Positions 26,659-35,788 of a DNA stretch of 64,000 bases are shown here, piece after piece. The DNA is from Alphaproteobacteria bacterium (GTDB lineage: Bacteria; Pseudomonadota; Alphaproteobacteria; DSM-16000; Inquilinaceae). The stretch's first letter is position 1, and each line of letters begins with the position of its first letter. The notes beneath the pieces were generated by a model that searched no databases, was not told the DNA's origin, and worked only from the letters and a program-made list of their open reading frames with translations. The position numbers and the translations under genes are program-made. The DNA lies in assembly GCA_028281925.1 (NCBI GenBank), contig JANQIX010000034.1, positions 62,001 to 126,000 of the forward strand. The letters are read 5' to 3'.

Positions 26659-27189
26659 ATGCAGCAGTATACGTTGAGAGATGTTCGCCGTCGGGAAGAC
26701 GATGCCCGGCTGGTCTTCCAGTGGCGCAACGATCCGGTCACGCGCGAAGGGTCGTTTCACACCGGCAAGCGAGAGTGGGCGGAGTTCTGGCCGGGGTTTC
26801 GTGACGGCTTCCCCCTGGCCGGATCGCCGCTGCCGCAGTTCGTCCTGTGTGACGGCAGCCCGGTTGCCTTCCTGCGCTTCGACCCGCCGCGCCCCGGTGC
26901 CGGGCATGACGAACTGATCGAGGTGTCGATCAACGTGGCGCCGGAGGCCCGCGGTCGCGGCATCGGCGTGTCGGCGCTGCTGTTGGCGGAAGACTACCTC
27001 AGGCGTTTCGGCCATGACGCCATCCTGGCGCTGGTGAAGGCCGACAACGCGGTGTCTCGGCACGTGTTCGAGAAGGCGGGATACGAGGCGACCGGGGAAG
27101 TGAGCATCACACCGGCGGGCGAGCAGGTTCCGACCCTGGCAATCCGCTATATCCGCCGGCTCGGCAATGGGCCTGGAGGGTCGGCATGA
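26659..27189 (+). CDS. GNAT N-acetyltransferase, PseH-like
   Basis: 176 residues with the GNAT core: VFQWRNDPVTREGSFHT at the N-terminus resembles PseH and related UDP-4-amino-sugar acetyltransferases, and the acetyl-CoA loop is VAPEARGRGIGVSALLL (about 94-110), followed by VKADNAVSRHVFEKAGYEATG. It probably acetylates the amino group of a dideoxy sugar nucleotide. It sits between pseI and a cytidylyltransferase gene and overlaps the latter by ATGA. A second GNAT at 35789 could do the same step on the other sugar. Confidence 0.8.
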   Translation: MQQYTLRDVRRREDDARLVFQWRNDPVTREGSFHTGKREWAEFWPGFRDGFPLAGSPLPQFVLCDGSPVAFLRFDPPRPGAGHDELIEVSINVAPEARGRGIGVSALLLAEDYLRRFGHDAILALVKADNAVSRHVFEKAGYEATGEVSITPAGEQVPTLAIRYIRRLGNGPGGSA

Positions 27190-27899
27190 CCAGCGGCGGC
27201 CGTGTCGCCGTGATCCCGGCCCGCGGCGGCTCGCGCCGGCTGCCGCGCAAGAACGTCATGCCGGTGCGCGGACGGCCGATGATCGCCTGGACGGTTGCCG
27301 CCGCCGTCGACAGCAGCGTGTTCGAGCGGATCCTTGTGTCGACGGACGACGCAGAGATTGCTGCGGCTGCGGATCTGGACGGAGCCACGGTGCTGGATCG
27401 GCCGCCCGAACTTGCCGGAGATGATGTCCCCCTGGTGAGCGTTCTGCACCACGTGCTGTCCAAAGACAGCATGGGCGCAACGGCCGCCTGCCTGCTGATG
27501 CCCAATTGCCCCTTTCGCACCGCCGATGACATTGGCGCATCGGCCCGCCGTTTCGAGCAGGCCGGCGTGTCTTCGCTCATGTCCGTGGTGGCCTATGACT
27601 GGCGACGGCCGGACTGGGCACTGACCATGGCGGATGATCGCCAGGTGGCCTTCGCCTATCGGGATCTGGCGCCCACGCCGACGGAACGCTCGCCGCGCCT
27701 CGTCTGTCCGTCCGGTGCGATCCGCTGGGTTGCGGTCGATAGATTCCTCGCCAATCCGCGGTTCTATGCGGAAGACACCGAAGGGTTCGAACTGCCCTGG
27801 CATCGGGCTCTGGATATTGACGAACCAAGTGATCTTGTGTGGAGCGATCTGATCACGCTGGCCCTGGATCAGGGCATGTCGCTGGGTGAGGTCACGTGA
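27186..27899 (+). CDS. pseF: Acylneuraminate-type cytidylyltransferase PseF
   Basis: 237 residues. The CTP-binding loop AVIPARGGSRRLPRKNV is at residues 8-24, followed by RILVSTDDAEIAAAA and LLMPNCPFRTADDI (metal-binding region). It activates a nonulosonic acid to its CMP form. Position two genes after pseI makes CMP-pseudaminate synthesis likely, though it cannot be told from its paralogue next door by eye. It overlaps both neighbours by four bases. Confidence 0.87.
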   Translation: MTSGGRVAVIPARGGSRRLPRKNVMPVRGRPMIAWTVAAAVDSSVFERILVSTDDAEIAAAADLDGATVLDRPPELAGDDVPLVSVLHHVLSKDSMGATAACLLMPNCPFRTADDIGASARRFEQAGVSSLMSVVAYDWRRPDWALTMADDRQVAFAYRDLAPTPTERSPRLVCPSGAIRWVAVDRFLANPRFYAEDTEGFELPWHRALDIDEPSDLVWSDLITLALDQGMSLGEVT

Positions 27900-28603
27900 C
27901 CCGGCCCCGCTGCATGATCCCCGCCCGTGGCGGGTCGAAGCGCCTGGCGCGCAAGAACATCCTGCCGTTGGCCGGCCGTCCCATGCTGGCCTGGACGATC
28001 GAGGCCGCCGCCGAGAGCGGAATCTTCGATCGCGTGCTGGTGTCCACCGAAGATGCGGAGATCGCCGCAATTGCCAAAGCCGCCGGCGCCGAGGTTCCGG
28101 ATATGCGCGACCCGGCGCTGGCGGGCGATACCGTGACCAATGTCGCCGTTGCCCTGGACCTCGTCCGCGTCATGGCGTGGTCGGACGAAGATGCCGTGGT
28201 CTGCCTGCAGCCGTCGTCACCGTTGCGCACGGGGACCCAGATTGCCGATGCATGGCGGCGGTACTGCGATGCGGCGGCAGACTTCCTGGTCAGCGTCTCG
28301 CCGGTCGACCCGCACCATTTCCACTGGGCTATGCAAGAGGTCGACGGACGCTGGGGAATGGTCTTCGGCGACCGTTACATGACCGTCCGCCAGGCGCTGC
28401 CGGAGATCTACGGCCCGAACGGTGCCGTCAAGATCGCGCGGATCGGGGCATTGCGGCGGAAGGGCGATTTCTTCGGCGAGCCGCTGGCGGTATCCGTGAT
28501 GCCCCAGGCAGCATCGCTGCACGTGGCCACCGCCACCGACCTCGCGGTTGCCGAGACGCTTATGGGACAGCGCAGCCTGGCCGCAGCGGACGCCAGCGCA
28601 TGA
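27896..28603 (+). CDS. Acylneuraminate-type cytidylyltransferase (second, NeuA/LegF-like)
   Basis: 235 residues from a GTG that overlaps the previous stop. The loop MIPARGGSKRLARKNILPL, the RVLVSTEDAEIAAIA segment, and VCLQPSSPLRTGTQI match NeuA and LegF. It is clearly paralogous to the gene just upstream, yet the two differ throughout, so this is an old duplication or separate recruitment. Being next to the PtmA-like SDR, it is the better candidate for CMP-legionaminate. Confidence 0.86.
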   Translation: MTRPRCMIPARGGSKRLARKNILPLAGRPMLAWTIEAAAESGIFDRVLVSTEDAEIAAIAKAAGAEVPDMRDPALAGDTVTNVAVALDLVRVMAWSDEDAVVCLQPSSPLRTGTQIADAWRRYCDAAADFLVSVSPVDPHHFHWAMQEVDGRWGMVFGDRYMTVRQALPEIYGPNGAVKIARIGALRRKGDFFGEPLAVSVMPQAASLHVATATDLAVAETLMGQRSLAAADASA

Positions 28604-29376
28604 GCGGCACGGTGGTCGAGGGGCCTGCCGATCTCGCCGACGCGGTCGCGGTGGTCACGGCCGGCTGCGGCGGCATCGGTCTGGAGATCGCGCGCGCCCT
28701 CGTCCGCGCCGGTGCGCGCGTGGTGGCCACCAGCCGCAACCCCGGTGAGCTCGACGGCGATACGTCCGCAGAGGCGCTGACTGCCGAGAGGCTGGACGTA
28801 CGCGCCCTCACCTTCGGCGAAGTCGAAACGGCAGCGTTCTTCCGCACTGTGGCGGAAGACCACGGACGCCTGGACATCCTGATCCATGCCGCCGCGGGCC
28901 GGTCGCCGGGACTGGCGGTGGATCAAGTAACAGCTGAGGCGTTTCGCGAAGAGCTCGACGACGGACTGGTCAGCGCCTTTCTGTGCGCCCGCGCCGCAGC
29001 GGACGCCGGCGCGCGATCGATCGTTACCATCGGCTCGATCTACGGCGTGCTGGCGGTCGATCACAGGATCTACACCGATCCCGGCAGGCAGACGCCGATC
29101 ACCTATGCCTGCGCCAAGGCAGCACTGGTGCAGATGACCCGCTATCTTGCCGCCCTCTGGGCACCGCACGGGGTGCGCGTGAACTGTGTCAGCGTCGGTG
29201 GCATCCGCCGCGCACAAGATCCCCAGTTCCTCACGAACTACAGTCATCGCGTCCCGATGGGCCGGATGGCGGAACCGAATGAGGTGGCCGGAGCCGTTCT
29301 GTTCCTGGCGTCGCCGCAGTCGGGGTACATCACCGGCGAGAACCTGATGGTGGACGGCGGCCTGCATGTCTGGTGA
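28600..29376 (+). CDS. Short-chain dehydrogenase/reductase, PtmA-like
   Basis: 258 residues, ATG 28600 overlapping the previous stop. TAGCGGIGLEIARALV (residues 20-35) is the cofactor loop; IVTIGSIYG carries the Ser and YACAKAALVQMTRYLA the Tyr and Lys. The end GYITGENLMVDGGL is classical SDR. The YGVLAVDHRIYTDP region and overall form resemble PtmA, which acts early in Campylobacter legionaminic acid synthesis. Other sugar reductions are possible. Confidence 0.82.
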   Translation: MSGTVVEGPADLADAVAVVTAGCGGIGLEIARALVRAGARVVATSRNPGELDGDTSAEALTAERLDVRALTFGEVETAAFFRTVAEDHGRLDILIHAAAGRSPGLAVDQVTAEAFREELDDGLVSAFLCARAAADAGARSIVTIGSIYGVLAVDHRIYTDPGRQTPITYACAKAALVQMTRYLAALWAPHGVRVNCVSVGGIRRAQDPQFLTNYSHRVPMGRMAEPNEVAGAVLFLASPQSGYITGENLMVDGGLHVW

Positions 29377-29415
29377 CCACAGCGCCAGGGAGGCCGCATT
29401 CGCGGTGCTGAGCCG

Positions 29416-30045
29416 ATGATCGGGGTCATCGACTATGACGCCGGCAACATCCGCTCGGTGCTGAACGCGTTGGAGTGGGTCGGCGCCTCCGCCCGCCTGA
29501 TCGGACAGACGGCAGAGATGGACGAGTGCCGCGGCCTGGTGCTGCCGGGCGTCGGCGCTTTCCGCTCCGCGATGGACGAACTGGAAGCCACGGGCCTGGC
29601 TGACGGCCTGCGGGAGTGGGCGTCGCATCGCCAGCGACCACTGCCCGGCGTGTGCGCCGGCATGCAGCTCTTGGCCGCCCGCGGCGAAGAAGGCGGCGCG
29701 TGCGACGGGCTGGGGCTGGCAAATGCCGAAGTCATTCGCATCACGCCAGTCGCTCCGGCCCGCGTGCCGCATATCGGCTGGAACGAGGTGGTGCGATACC
29801 GCGACGCTGTGTTGTGGGGGCCGCGGCAGCAGGCCTTCTGCTATTTCGCCCACAGCTATGCCATGACGTTCGGCGACCCGGCGGAGCGGTCGCGCTGGGT
29901 GGTCGGCGAGACCGATCACGGCGGGGCCATCGTGGCCATGATCGAACACGGCAACGTCATGGGCGCCCAGTTCCACCCGGAGAAGAGCCAGAAGGACGGG
30001 CTTGCCATCCTCCGGAACTTCGTCGAGGCGGCTGAGCGATGGTGA
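29416..30045 (+). CDS. hisH: HisH-like glutamine amidotransferase of sugar amidination
   Basis: 209-residue class I glutaminase. The nucleophile is in LPGVCAGMQLLA (Cys about residue 81) and the His-Glu pair in FHPEKSQ (about residue 188). HisH normally supplies ammonia to HisF in histidine synthesis. Here it lies with hisF and a PseA/WbpG family amidotransferase, the trio known from Pseudomonas O-antigen and pseudaminic acid amidination, so ammonia is probably channelled to an acetamido group. The usual hisA, hisB and hisIE neighbours are absent. Confidence 0.87.
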   Translation: MIGVIDYDAGNIRSVLNALEWVGASARLIGQTAEMDECRGLVLPGVGAFRSAMDELEATGLADGLREWASHRQRPLPGVCAGMQLLAARGEEGGACDGLGLANAEVIRITPVAPARVPHIGWNEVVRYRDAVLWGPRQQAFCYFAHSYAMTFGDPAERSRWVVGETDHGGAIVAMIEHGNVMGAQFHPEKSQKDGLAILRNFVEAAERW

Positions 30046-30797
30046 GAAAGCGCTTGGTCGTCAGCCTGCTCTGGCGCAACGGCGTCATCGTGCAGAGCGT
30101 GGGCTTCCGCCATACGAACGTGGTCGGCGACCCCAAGGTGGCGATCGAGTTCTTCAACGCCTGGGATGCCGATGAAATCGTGCTCTTGGACGTCACGCGC
30201 GACGCGGGCCGGCCGGAACGGTTCCTGGCCATGCTGCACCATGTCTCCAAGCACTGCTTCCTTCCGCTGACCGCCGGCGGCTGGGTCGCCGATGTGGCAA
30301 GGGCGCAGCTCTTGCTGGAGAATGGCGCCGACAAGGTGGTCGTCAACACGCGTGGGTTCGATGAGCCCGCGTTTCTGGGAGAACTGGCCGACAAGTTCGG
30401 CGCCCAGTGCGTGGTCGCCTCGATCGATGTGCGCGGGCAGGATCGCGAGACCTGGCAGGTCGCGGTCGACCGCGGCCGTCGGCCAACCGGCGTCGATCCG
30501 GTCTCGGCGGCCCGCCGGGCGGCCGAACATGGCGCCGGCGAGATCCTGCTGACCTCGATCGACCAGGACGGATCACTGAAGGGCTACGATCTCGACCTTG
30601 TCCGGACGGTTGCCGACGCAGTAGACATCCCCGTGATCGCCTTCGGCGGCGTCGGCGACTGGCGCCATCTGAAGGACGGCATCGATGCCGGTGCCGATGC
30701 CGTGGCCGCCGGAAACATCTTTCACTTCACCGAGCAGAGCACCCGGGCGGCCAAGACCTATCTGATCGACGCCGGCGCTCCGGTGCGGCCCCGTTAG
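30039..30797 (+). CDS. hisF: HisF-like cyclase subunit of sugar amidination
   Basis: 252-residue TIM barrel overlapping the hisH stop by seven bases. EIVLLDVTRDAG, ITAGGW-type LTAGGWVADVARA, VVASIDVRGQ, and SIDQDGSLKGYD follow the HisF pattern, and AFGGVGDWRHL near the C-terminus is in the second phosphate-binding loop position. In WbpG/PseA systems the HisF homologue passes ammonia from HisH to the sugar amidotransferase. It may be specialised away from histidine synthesis; the second half is conserved enough that catalysis cannot be ruled out. Confidence 0.86.
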   Translation: MVRKRLVVSLLWRNGVIVQSVGFRHTNVVGDPKVAIEFFNAWDADEIVLLDVTRDAGRPERFLAMLHHVSKHCFLPLTAGGWVADVARAQLLLENGADKVVVNTRGFDEPAFLGELADKFGAQCVVASIDVRGQDRETWQVAVDRGRRPTGVDPVSAARRAAEHGAGEILLTSIDQDGSLKGYDLDLVRTVADAVDIPVIAFGGVGDWRHLKDGIDAGADAVAAGNIFHFTEQSTRAAKTYLIDAGAPVRPR

Positions 30798-30821
30798 CCC
30801 AGACAGTGGGAACCTGACCCG

Positions 30822-32087
30822 ATGCGATACTGCGCGCGCTGCCTCTATCCGGAGAACGCCAAACCCTACATCATCTTCGACGACGAAGGCGTGTGCAGCG
30901 GCTGTCGCGTGGCCGAAGCCTATGACCGCGTCGACTGGGACCAGCGGTGGAAGCGGCTGGGCGAGATCCTTGCTGACTACAAGGCCAGGGCGCGCGCCGC
31001 GGGGGCACACTATGACTGCATCATCCCCGTCAGCGGCGGCAAGGACAGCCACTTCCAGGCCCATATCATCAAGCACATCCACGGGCTGAACCCGCTGTTC
31101 GTCACTTACAACCATCTGTTCAACGCGCCGCTGGGCTTGCGCAACCTCGAGAATCTGTTCTCGAAGTTGAACTGCGACCTGATCCGGTTCTCCAGCAACC
31201 CGGACACGGTGCGCCGCATCTCTCGCTACATGCTGAAGACCTGCGGCGACCTGACCTGGCACTACCATTGCGGCATCCTGACCTTCCCCATCCAGATTGC
31301 CGCGCGTTTCCGCATCCCGCTGATCATCTGGGCGGAGAACAACTTCTCCAACCTGGTCGGCACCTTCAATCCCGAAGACATGGTCGAATTCAGCCGCAAG
31401 CACCGCAAGGATTTCGGCCTGCGCGGCATCGAGGCGGACGAGCATCTGGGAGAGGCCTCCGGCCTCACCTGGCAGGACATCGGGCCCTTCCGCTACCCCG
31501 ACGACGACCTGATCGAAGAGGTCGGCGTGCGCGGCATCTATCTCTCGAACTTCGTGCGCTGGGACGAACATGCCCAGGCTGAAGAGATGCGGCGGCTCTA
31601 CGACTTCCAGCCCAGCGCGGAGGAGCGCGAACGCACGTTCAACCGCTATGCAAAGCTGGACGACCTGCACGCCAACGGCACGCACGACTACCTGAAGTAC
31701 CTGAAATTCGGCTACGGCCGGGCGACCGACGATGCGAGCACGCTAATCCGTGCCGGGCGCATGACCCGCGAGGAAGGCATCGAGATGGTCGCCCGCTATG
31801 ATCACGTCCGGCCCTCCGACCTCGATGTCTGGCTCGATTTCGTCGGCATGGGCGAAGAGGAGTTCATGACCTCTGTCGATCCGCTGCGCGACCCGGAGAT
31901 CTGGGAGCGGGACGCTGCAGGCCGCTGGCAGGTGACTGACAGCGTGGTCAACCATCGCGACGACCCGGGCGTCGAGGCTGCGCGCCAACCGCTGAAGGCC
32001 AATGCGGGCTGGGAGTTCCCGGCCGGACGCTTTGGCCTGACCGATCGTCGCTGGCTGACGGAAGCCGATGGCTACAAGTACCTCTGA
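30822..32087 (+). CDS. N-acetyl sugar amidotransferase, PseA/WbpG family
   Basis: 421 residues. The zinc-type Cys pairs MRYCARCLYP and GVCSGCRVAE lie at the N-terminus, then the PP-loop IIPVSGGKDSHFQA (about residues 67-80), which binds ATP. The family turns an N-acetyl group of a sugar into acetamidino with ammonia from HisH/HisF. The substrate here is probably a pseudaminate or legionaminate, or its CMP form. The C-terminal half (YGRATDDASTLIRAGRMTREE) is typical of the family. Confidence 0.92.
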   Translation: MRYCARCLYPENAKPYIIFDDEGVCSGCRVAEAYDRVDWDQRWKRLGEILADYKARARAAGAHYDCIIPVSGGKDSHFQAHIIKHIHGLNPLFVTYNHLFNAPLGLRNLENLFSKLNCDLIRFSSNPDTVRRISRYMLKTCGDLTWHYHCGILTFPIQIAARFRIPLIIWAENNFSNLVGTFNPEDMVEFSRKHRKDFGLRGIEADEHLGEASGLTWQDIGPFRYPDDDLIEEVGVRGIYLSNFVRWDEHAQAEEMRRLYDFQPSAEERERTFNRYAKLDDLHANGTHDYLKYLKFGYGRATDDASTLIRAGRMTREEGIEMVARYDHVRPSDLDVWLDFVGMGEEEFMTSVDPLRDPEIWERDAAGRWQVTDSVVNHRDDPGVEAARQPLKANAGWEFPAGRFGLTDRRWLTEADGYKYL

Positions 32088-32118
32088 TGGCTCGGCAGAA
32101 CAACGGACACGCCCGCCT

Positions 32119-33720
32119 ATGAGCGACCTCGACCGCATTCTGCCGTTGTGCCCGGACGGGCCGGTGCCGAAGACGGTTCTGCTATTCTCGCGGATCGACT
32201 TTGCCTGGCTCAATCCCATCCTGATGGCCGGCATGCGCGCGCGTTGGGGGACTCGATTCATCGTTGTGGCGCCCGCGGAGACCTGGCGCGCCTTCTACAC
32301 GCCGCATCTGGGCCCTGACGATCGGCTGCTGGTCGCAGCGGATCTGGATGGCCAAGCGGCCGAGGTACCGCTGGAAGACGAGTCAACGGTCTTCGCGCGG
32401 GCCCGCGCACTCGAGGACCGCTTCAGCATCGCCCTGATGCGCGACGTGTTGCAGCAGGCGCGCCACCTCGCCTGCTCTTGGCTGACCTTCGCGCCGCAGA
32501 GCGCCTTTGCCCATCAGACGCCGCCACCCTACTCCGAGGTGCTGAAGCGGGCGATCTTCTTTGTCGAGTACTTCCAGACCCTGATCGCCGATGAAGAGGT
32601 CGACCTGGTCGTAGAGCGGCCCGGCGATCTCTTGTCCACCTGCTGCCTGATGGTGGCCGAGGCGGCCGGGCTTGCCACGACTTTCTGGCTACCGGCGCGC
32701 AACGGCAGCTTCGTGATGTTCTCCGACGGCCCCTATCTCGGTCACCGGCTGATCCGCACCGCCTACGATCGGCTGGAAGATCCCGAGCCGCTGCCGCTGG
32801 AGGGTCTTATGCCGCCGGACGACTCCCGGCGGAACTTCGCGCGGGCCAACGAATTGCGCTCGCTGCGGCATCTCGGCCGTCGGGTCTGGGAGGTCTCGCG
32901 CGACCATGCAATCTGGGGCGCGCAGCGGCTCCTGCGCCGACGGAAACACAGGGGGCTGACCTATGGTGCCGTGCTGCGCCAGCAGTTCGCCGTGTGGCGC
33001 CTGCACAACGCGCTGGCGCGCCGCGTGGTGAGTGATGAGCAGGAGATCCGCCGGCAGCCTTTCGTGCTGTTCCTGCTGCAGTACGAGCCGGAGTACACCA
33101 CCCTTTCTCTGGCCCGTCAGTTCAACGACACCCGGGCCATCGTCCAGCAATGCGCCCTGTCGTTGCCGGCCGGCGTTCGGCTGGTGGTAAAGGAGAACGT
33201 GAACTCCATCGGAAACCGGGCGCTCTCGTTCTATGACGACTTGCTTAGGATGCCGAACGTGATCCTGGCGGATCACCGCATCCGAGGCCTCGACCTGATG
33301 CCGCACGCCGCTGCCGTGGCGACGGTCAGCAGCACGGGCGCGCTGGAAGCGAACCTGTTCGGGCGGCGTGCCGTCATCTTCGCCCAGCAGGTGGAGTATG
33401 GGTTTCTGCCCGACATCCACACCGTGACCGGCTTCACCGATCTGCCCGCAGTGCTGCGCCACGCGATCGAAGATCTGGACGCGGCAGAACGGCAGGCGAT
33501 CCGGATCCGCGCCACACGCTATCGCCAGGCGCTGGAGGCGGTGTCATTCCAGGCACCGGGAACGCGGCCGTTCCGCGGCACGGAGACCACGCTGCCCGAG
33601 GGTGAGGCGGACCGTGCTGTCGACCGACTGCTCGACTGCTTCCGGCTGCAGGATGCGGCTCGCAGACGGGCAAGCGCCGAGGCGCAGCCGCCCGTGCTGC
33701 TGGAAACAGGGACGGAGTGA
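32119..33720 (+). CDS. Capsule polysaccharide biosynthesis-like (KpsC/KpsS-type) protein
   Basis: 533 residues from ATG 32119; the frame is open upstream but the part before lies in the pseA gene. The C-terminal half carries RLVVKENVNSIGNRALSFY, then PHAAAVATVSSTGALEANLFG, the Ser-Ser/Thr-x-Gly-x-Glu-Ala motif of KpsC/KpsS-like GT-B enzymes. The N-terminal half has VDLVVERPGDLLSTCC. It is a good candidate for attaching the nonulosonic acid to its acceptor. No signal or membrane segments seen. Confidence 0.72.
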   Translation: MSDLDRILPLCPDGPVPKTVLLFSRIDFAWLNPILMAGMRARWGTRFIVVAPAETWRAFYTPHLGPDDRLLVAADLDGQAAEVPLEDESTVFARARALEDRFSIALMRDVLQQARHLACSWLTFAPQSAFAHQTPPPYSEVLKRAIFFVEYFQTLIADEEVDLVVERPGDLLSTCCLMVAEAAGLATTFWLPARNGSFVMFSDGPYLGHRLIRTAYDRLEDPEPLPLEGLMPPDDSRRNFARANELRSLRHLGRRVWEVSRDHAIWGAQRLLRRRKHRGLTYGAVLRQQFAVWRLHNALARRVVSDEQEIRRQPFVLFLLQYEPEYTTLSLARQFNDTRAIVQQCALSLPAGVRLVVKENVNSIGNRALSFYDDLLRMPNVILADHRIRGLDLMPHAAAVATVSSTGALEANLFGRRAVIFAQQVEYGFLPDIHTVTGFTDLPAVLRHAIEDLDAAERQAIRIRATRYRQALEAVSFQAPGTRPFRGTETTLPEGEADRAVDRLLDCFRLQDAARRRASAEAQPPVLLETGTE

Positions 33721-33774
33721 TCATGCCGCAGAGCCCCTTGGGCCTGAGCGACCGAAACGGGATGGTGTGCTGAC

Positions 33775-34476
33775 ATGGCGGAACGTGAACCGACCAACGT
33801 CGCGGTGATCGTCGCACACCCGGACGACGAAGTGCTGGGTTTCGGCGGTACGATGGCGCTGCATGCCGAAAGGGGCGACACGGTCTCGGTGCTGTTCCTG
33901 GCCACCGGCCTTGCTTCGCGGCTGCCACCGAACGAGCCGCCGACGCCGGAGGCGATCTCCGCGCTCCGCGCAGATGCGCGTGCGGCCGGCACGATGCTCG
34001 GCGTCGGGCTGATGGAATTCGCCGATTTTCCCGACAACCAGATGGACTCGGTTCCTCTGTTGTCGGTGGTCAAGGTGATCGCCGACTTCGTCGAGCGCAC
34101 CGGTGCGCGGCTGATCTACACCCACCATATGGGCGACCTGAACATCGACCACGGGATTACAGCGCGCGCTGTCCTGACCGCCTGCCGGCCGCTGCCGGGG
34201 GCTCAGGTCACCAAGATCTATGCCGGCGAGGTGCTCTCTTCTTCCGAGTATGGCGTGCCGGAGGACCGGTTCCGGCCCAACACCTATGTCGACATCACCG
34301 AGAAGCTGGAGATCAAGCGCGAGGCCCTGGCTCGGTACACCAGTGAGATCCGGTACTGGCCCCATCCACGCTCGGTGAAGGCCGTCGCCATGCTGGCCCG
34401 ACTGCGTGGCGCGGAAGTGGGTCTCGACGCGGCAGAGGCACTGGTCCTTCTGCGCGACGTCCGGTCCGGCGTCTAG
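33775..34476 (+). CDS. PIG-L family N-deacetylase
   Basis: 233 residues. The zinc motif AHPDDEVLGFGGT is at residues 15-27 and THHMGDLNIDHG at about 117-128, both complete. PIG-L/LmbE enzymes remove acetyl groups from N-acetyl sugars. Placed straight after the amidination trio and the capsule-type transferase, it could deacetylate a nonulosonic acid so that another group can be added. The substrate is not known. Confidence 0.88.
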   Translation: MAEREPTNVAVIVAHPDDEVLGFGGTMALHAERGDTVSVLFLATGLASRLPPNEPPTPEAISALRADARAAGTMLGVGLMEFADFPDNQMDSVPLLSVVKVIADFVERTGARLIYTHHMGDLNIDHGITARAVLTACRPLPGAQVTKIYAGEVLSSSEYGVPEDRFRPNTYVDITEKLEIKREALARYTSEIRYWPHPRSVKAVAMLARLRGAEVGLDAAEALVLLRDVRSGV

Positions 34477-34607
34477 CGGTCCTAACGCGCCCCTGCATCG
34501 GCAAGATCTCCACGTGCGTCCACTTCCTCCCCTTGGTTGCCCAAGCCGCCGTCGCACCTTGGTCGGTTACAAGCCTGACCGATGAGCTTCGGCCTGAAGG
34601 AGCCTGC

Positions 34608-35786
34608 ATGATCCGCTACCCCTATTGCCGGCCGGATATCCGCCAGGAGGATCGCGCTGCCGCCGAGGCGGTGTTGAACGGCGGCTGGCTTACCCAGGGG
34701 CCGGCCGTCCGTGACTTCGAGGCGGCATTGGCCGAGACCCTTGGGTGCCGCCATGCGGTGGTCGTCAACTCGGGCACAGCCGCTCTGCATCTGGCTTATC
34801 ACGGAATTGGCCTGGGGCCCGAACGGGGCCTATTGACCTCGCCGGTCACGTTCCTTGCCACCACCAATGCCGCCAGGCTGTGCGGCGCACCAGTCGTCTT
34901 TGCCGACGTCGATCCGGCAACCGGGAACCTCACGCCGGAGACTGTGGAAGCGGCGCTGGCCGCCTCCCCCCACCCGATCGGCGCCATCGCGCCGGTCCAT
35001 CTCGCGGGCCGACCCTGCGACCTTGCCGGCCTCGCGACCCTGGCCGAGGCGCACGGCATCGACGTGATCGAAGATGCCTGTCACGCGCCGCTCGCCCGTT
35101 ATCCCGATGGCGCCAACAGCACATCAGCGGTCGGCGCCTGCGCCCACAGCCGGGCCGCCACCTTGAGCTTCCATGCCATCAAGCACATTGCAGCCGGCGA
35201 AGGCGGGGCGATCCTGACGAACGACGATGCGCTGGCGGACCATGTGCGCGTCTTCAGGAGCCATGGCATGGTGCGCGACGCGGCCGCCTGGCAGTCTCCA
35301 CCCGAGCCCGACGCGCCCTGGTACTACGAGATGGACGAGCCCGGCTGGAACTACCGGCTGAGCGACATCAACTGCGCCATCGGGCGATCGCAGCTCACCC
35401 GGTTGGCTGCGGGTATCGCCGAGCGTGCGGCGCTGTCGGCACGCTATGATGAGCTTCTGGGCAACCATGCCTGGCTCGGATTGCCGCCGGCGCCTGAGGT
35501 TCCGGGCGGGCATTCCTGGCACCTCTACGCCGTCGCCATCGACTTCGACGCGCTTGGCCTCACCCGCGGTCAAGCCATGCGACGACTTGCCGAGCGGGGC
35601 ATCGGAACCCAGGTGCACTACATCCCGCTCTACCACCAGCCTTACTATGCCCGTGAAGGCCACCCGCCACTGCCCGGGGCAGAGGCGTACTACGCCAGGA
35701 CCCTGAGTCTGCCGATGTATCCCGGACTGTCCGAGGGTGCGGTAGCCGAGGTCGCCGACGCCGTCTTGTCCCTGGCCGAGGGCTGA
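34608..35786 (+). CDS. pseC: PseC, UDP-4-keto-sugar aminotransferase
   Basis: 392-residue PLP enzyme of the DegT/DnrJ/EryC1/StrS group. ATG 34608 follows AAGGAG. Motifs: GGWLTQGPAVRDFEAA, NSGTAALHLAYHG, DACHAPLARY, and the PLP Lys in FHAIKHIAAGEGGAI (about residue 191). The final region FVWK-type HYIPLYHQPYYA matches PseC closely. It converts the 4-keto sugar nucleotide to the 4-amino form for the following GNAT. The gene for the dehydratase that supplies its substrate (PseB) is not in the window. Confidence 0.9.
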   Translation: MIRYPYCRPDIRQEDRAAAEAVLNGGWLTQGPAVRDFEAALAETLGCRHAVVVNSGTAALHLAYHGIGLGPERGLLTSPVTFLATTNAARLCGAPVVFADVDPATGNLTPETVEAALAASPHPIGAIAPVHLAGRPCDLAGLATLAEAHGIDVIEDACHAPLARYPDGANSTSAVGACAHSRAATLSFHAIKHIAAGEGGAILTNDDALADHVRVFRSHGMVRDAAAWQSPPEPDAPWYYEMDEPGWNYRLSDINCAIGRSQLTRLAAGIAERAALSARYDELLGNHAWLGLPPAPEVPGGHSWHLYAVAIDFDALGLTRGQAMRRLAERGIGTQVHYIPLYHQPYYAREGHPPLPGAEAYYARTLSLPMYPGLSEGAVAEVADAVLSLAEG

Positions 35787-35788
35787 CA

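Noticed and set aside
25143-26741. Long minus-strand frame opposite the exporter and PseI genes
   Set aside because: The plus-strand genes have complete ATPase and NeuB motifs.
29416-30797. HisH/HisF as ordinary histidine biosynthesis genes
   Set aside because: No other his gene is near, and the adjacent PseA/WbpG homologue explains their presence. A dual role cannot be excluded.
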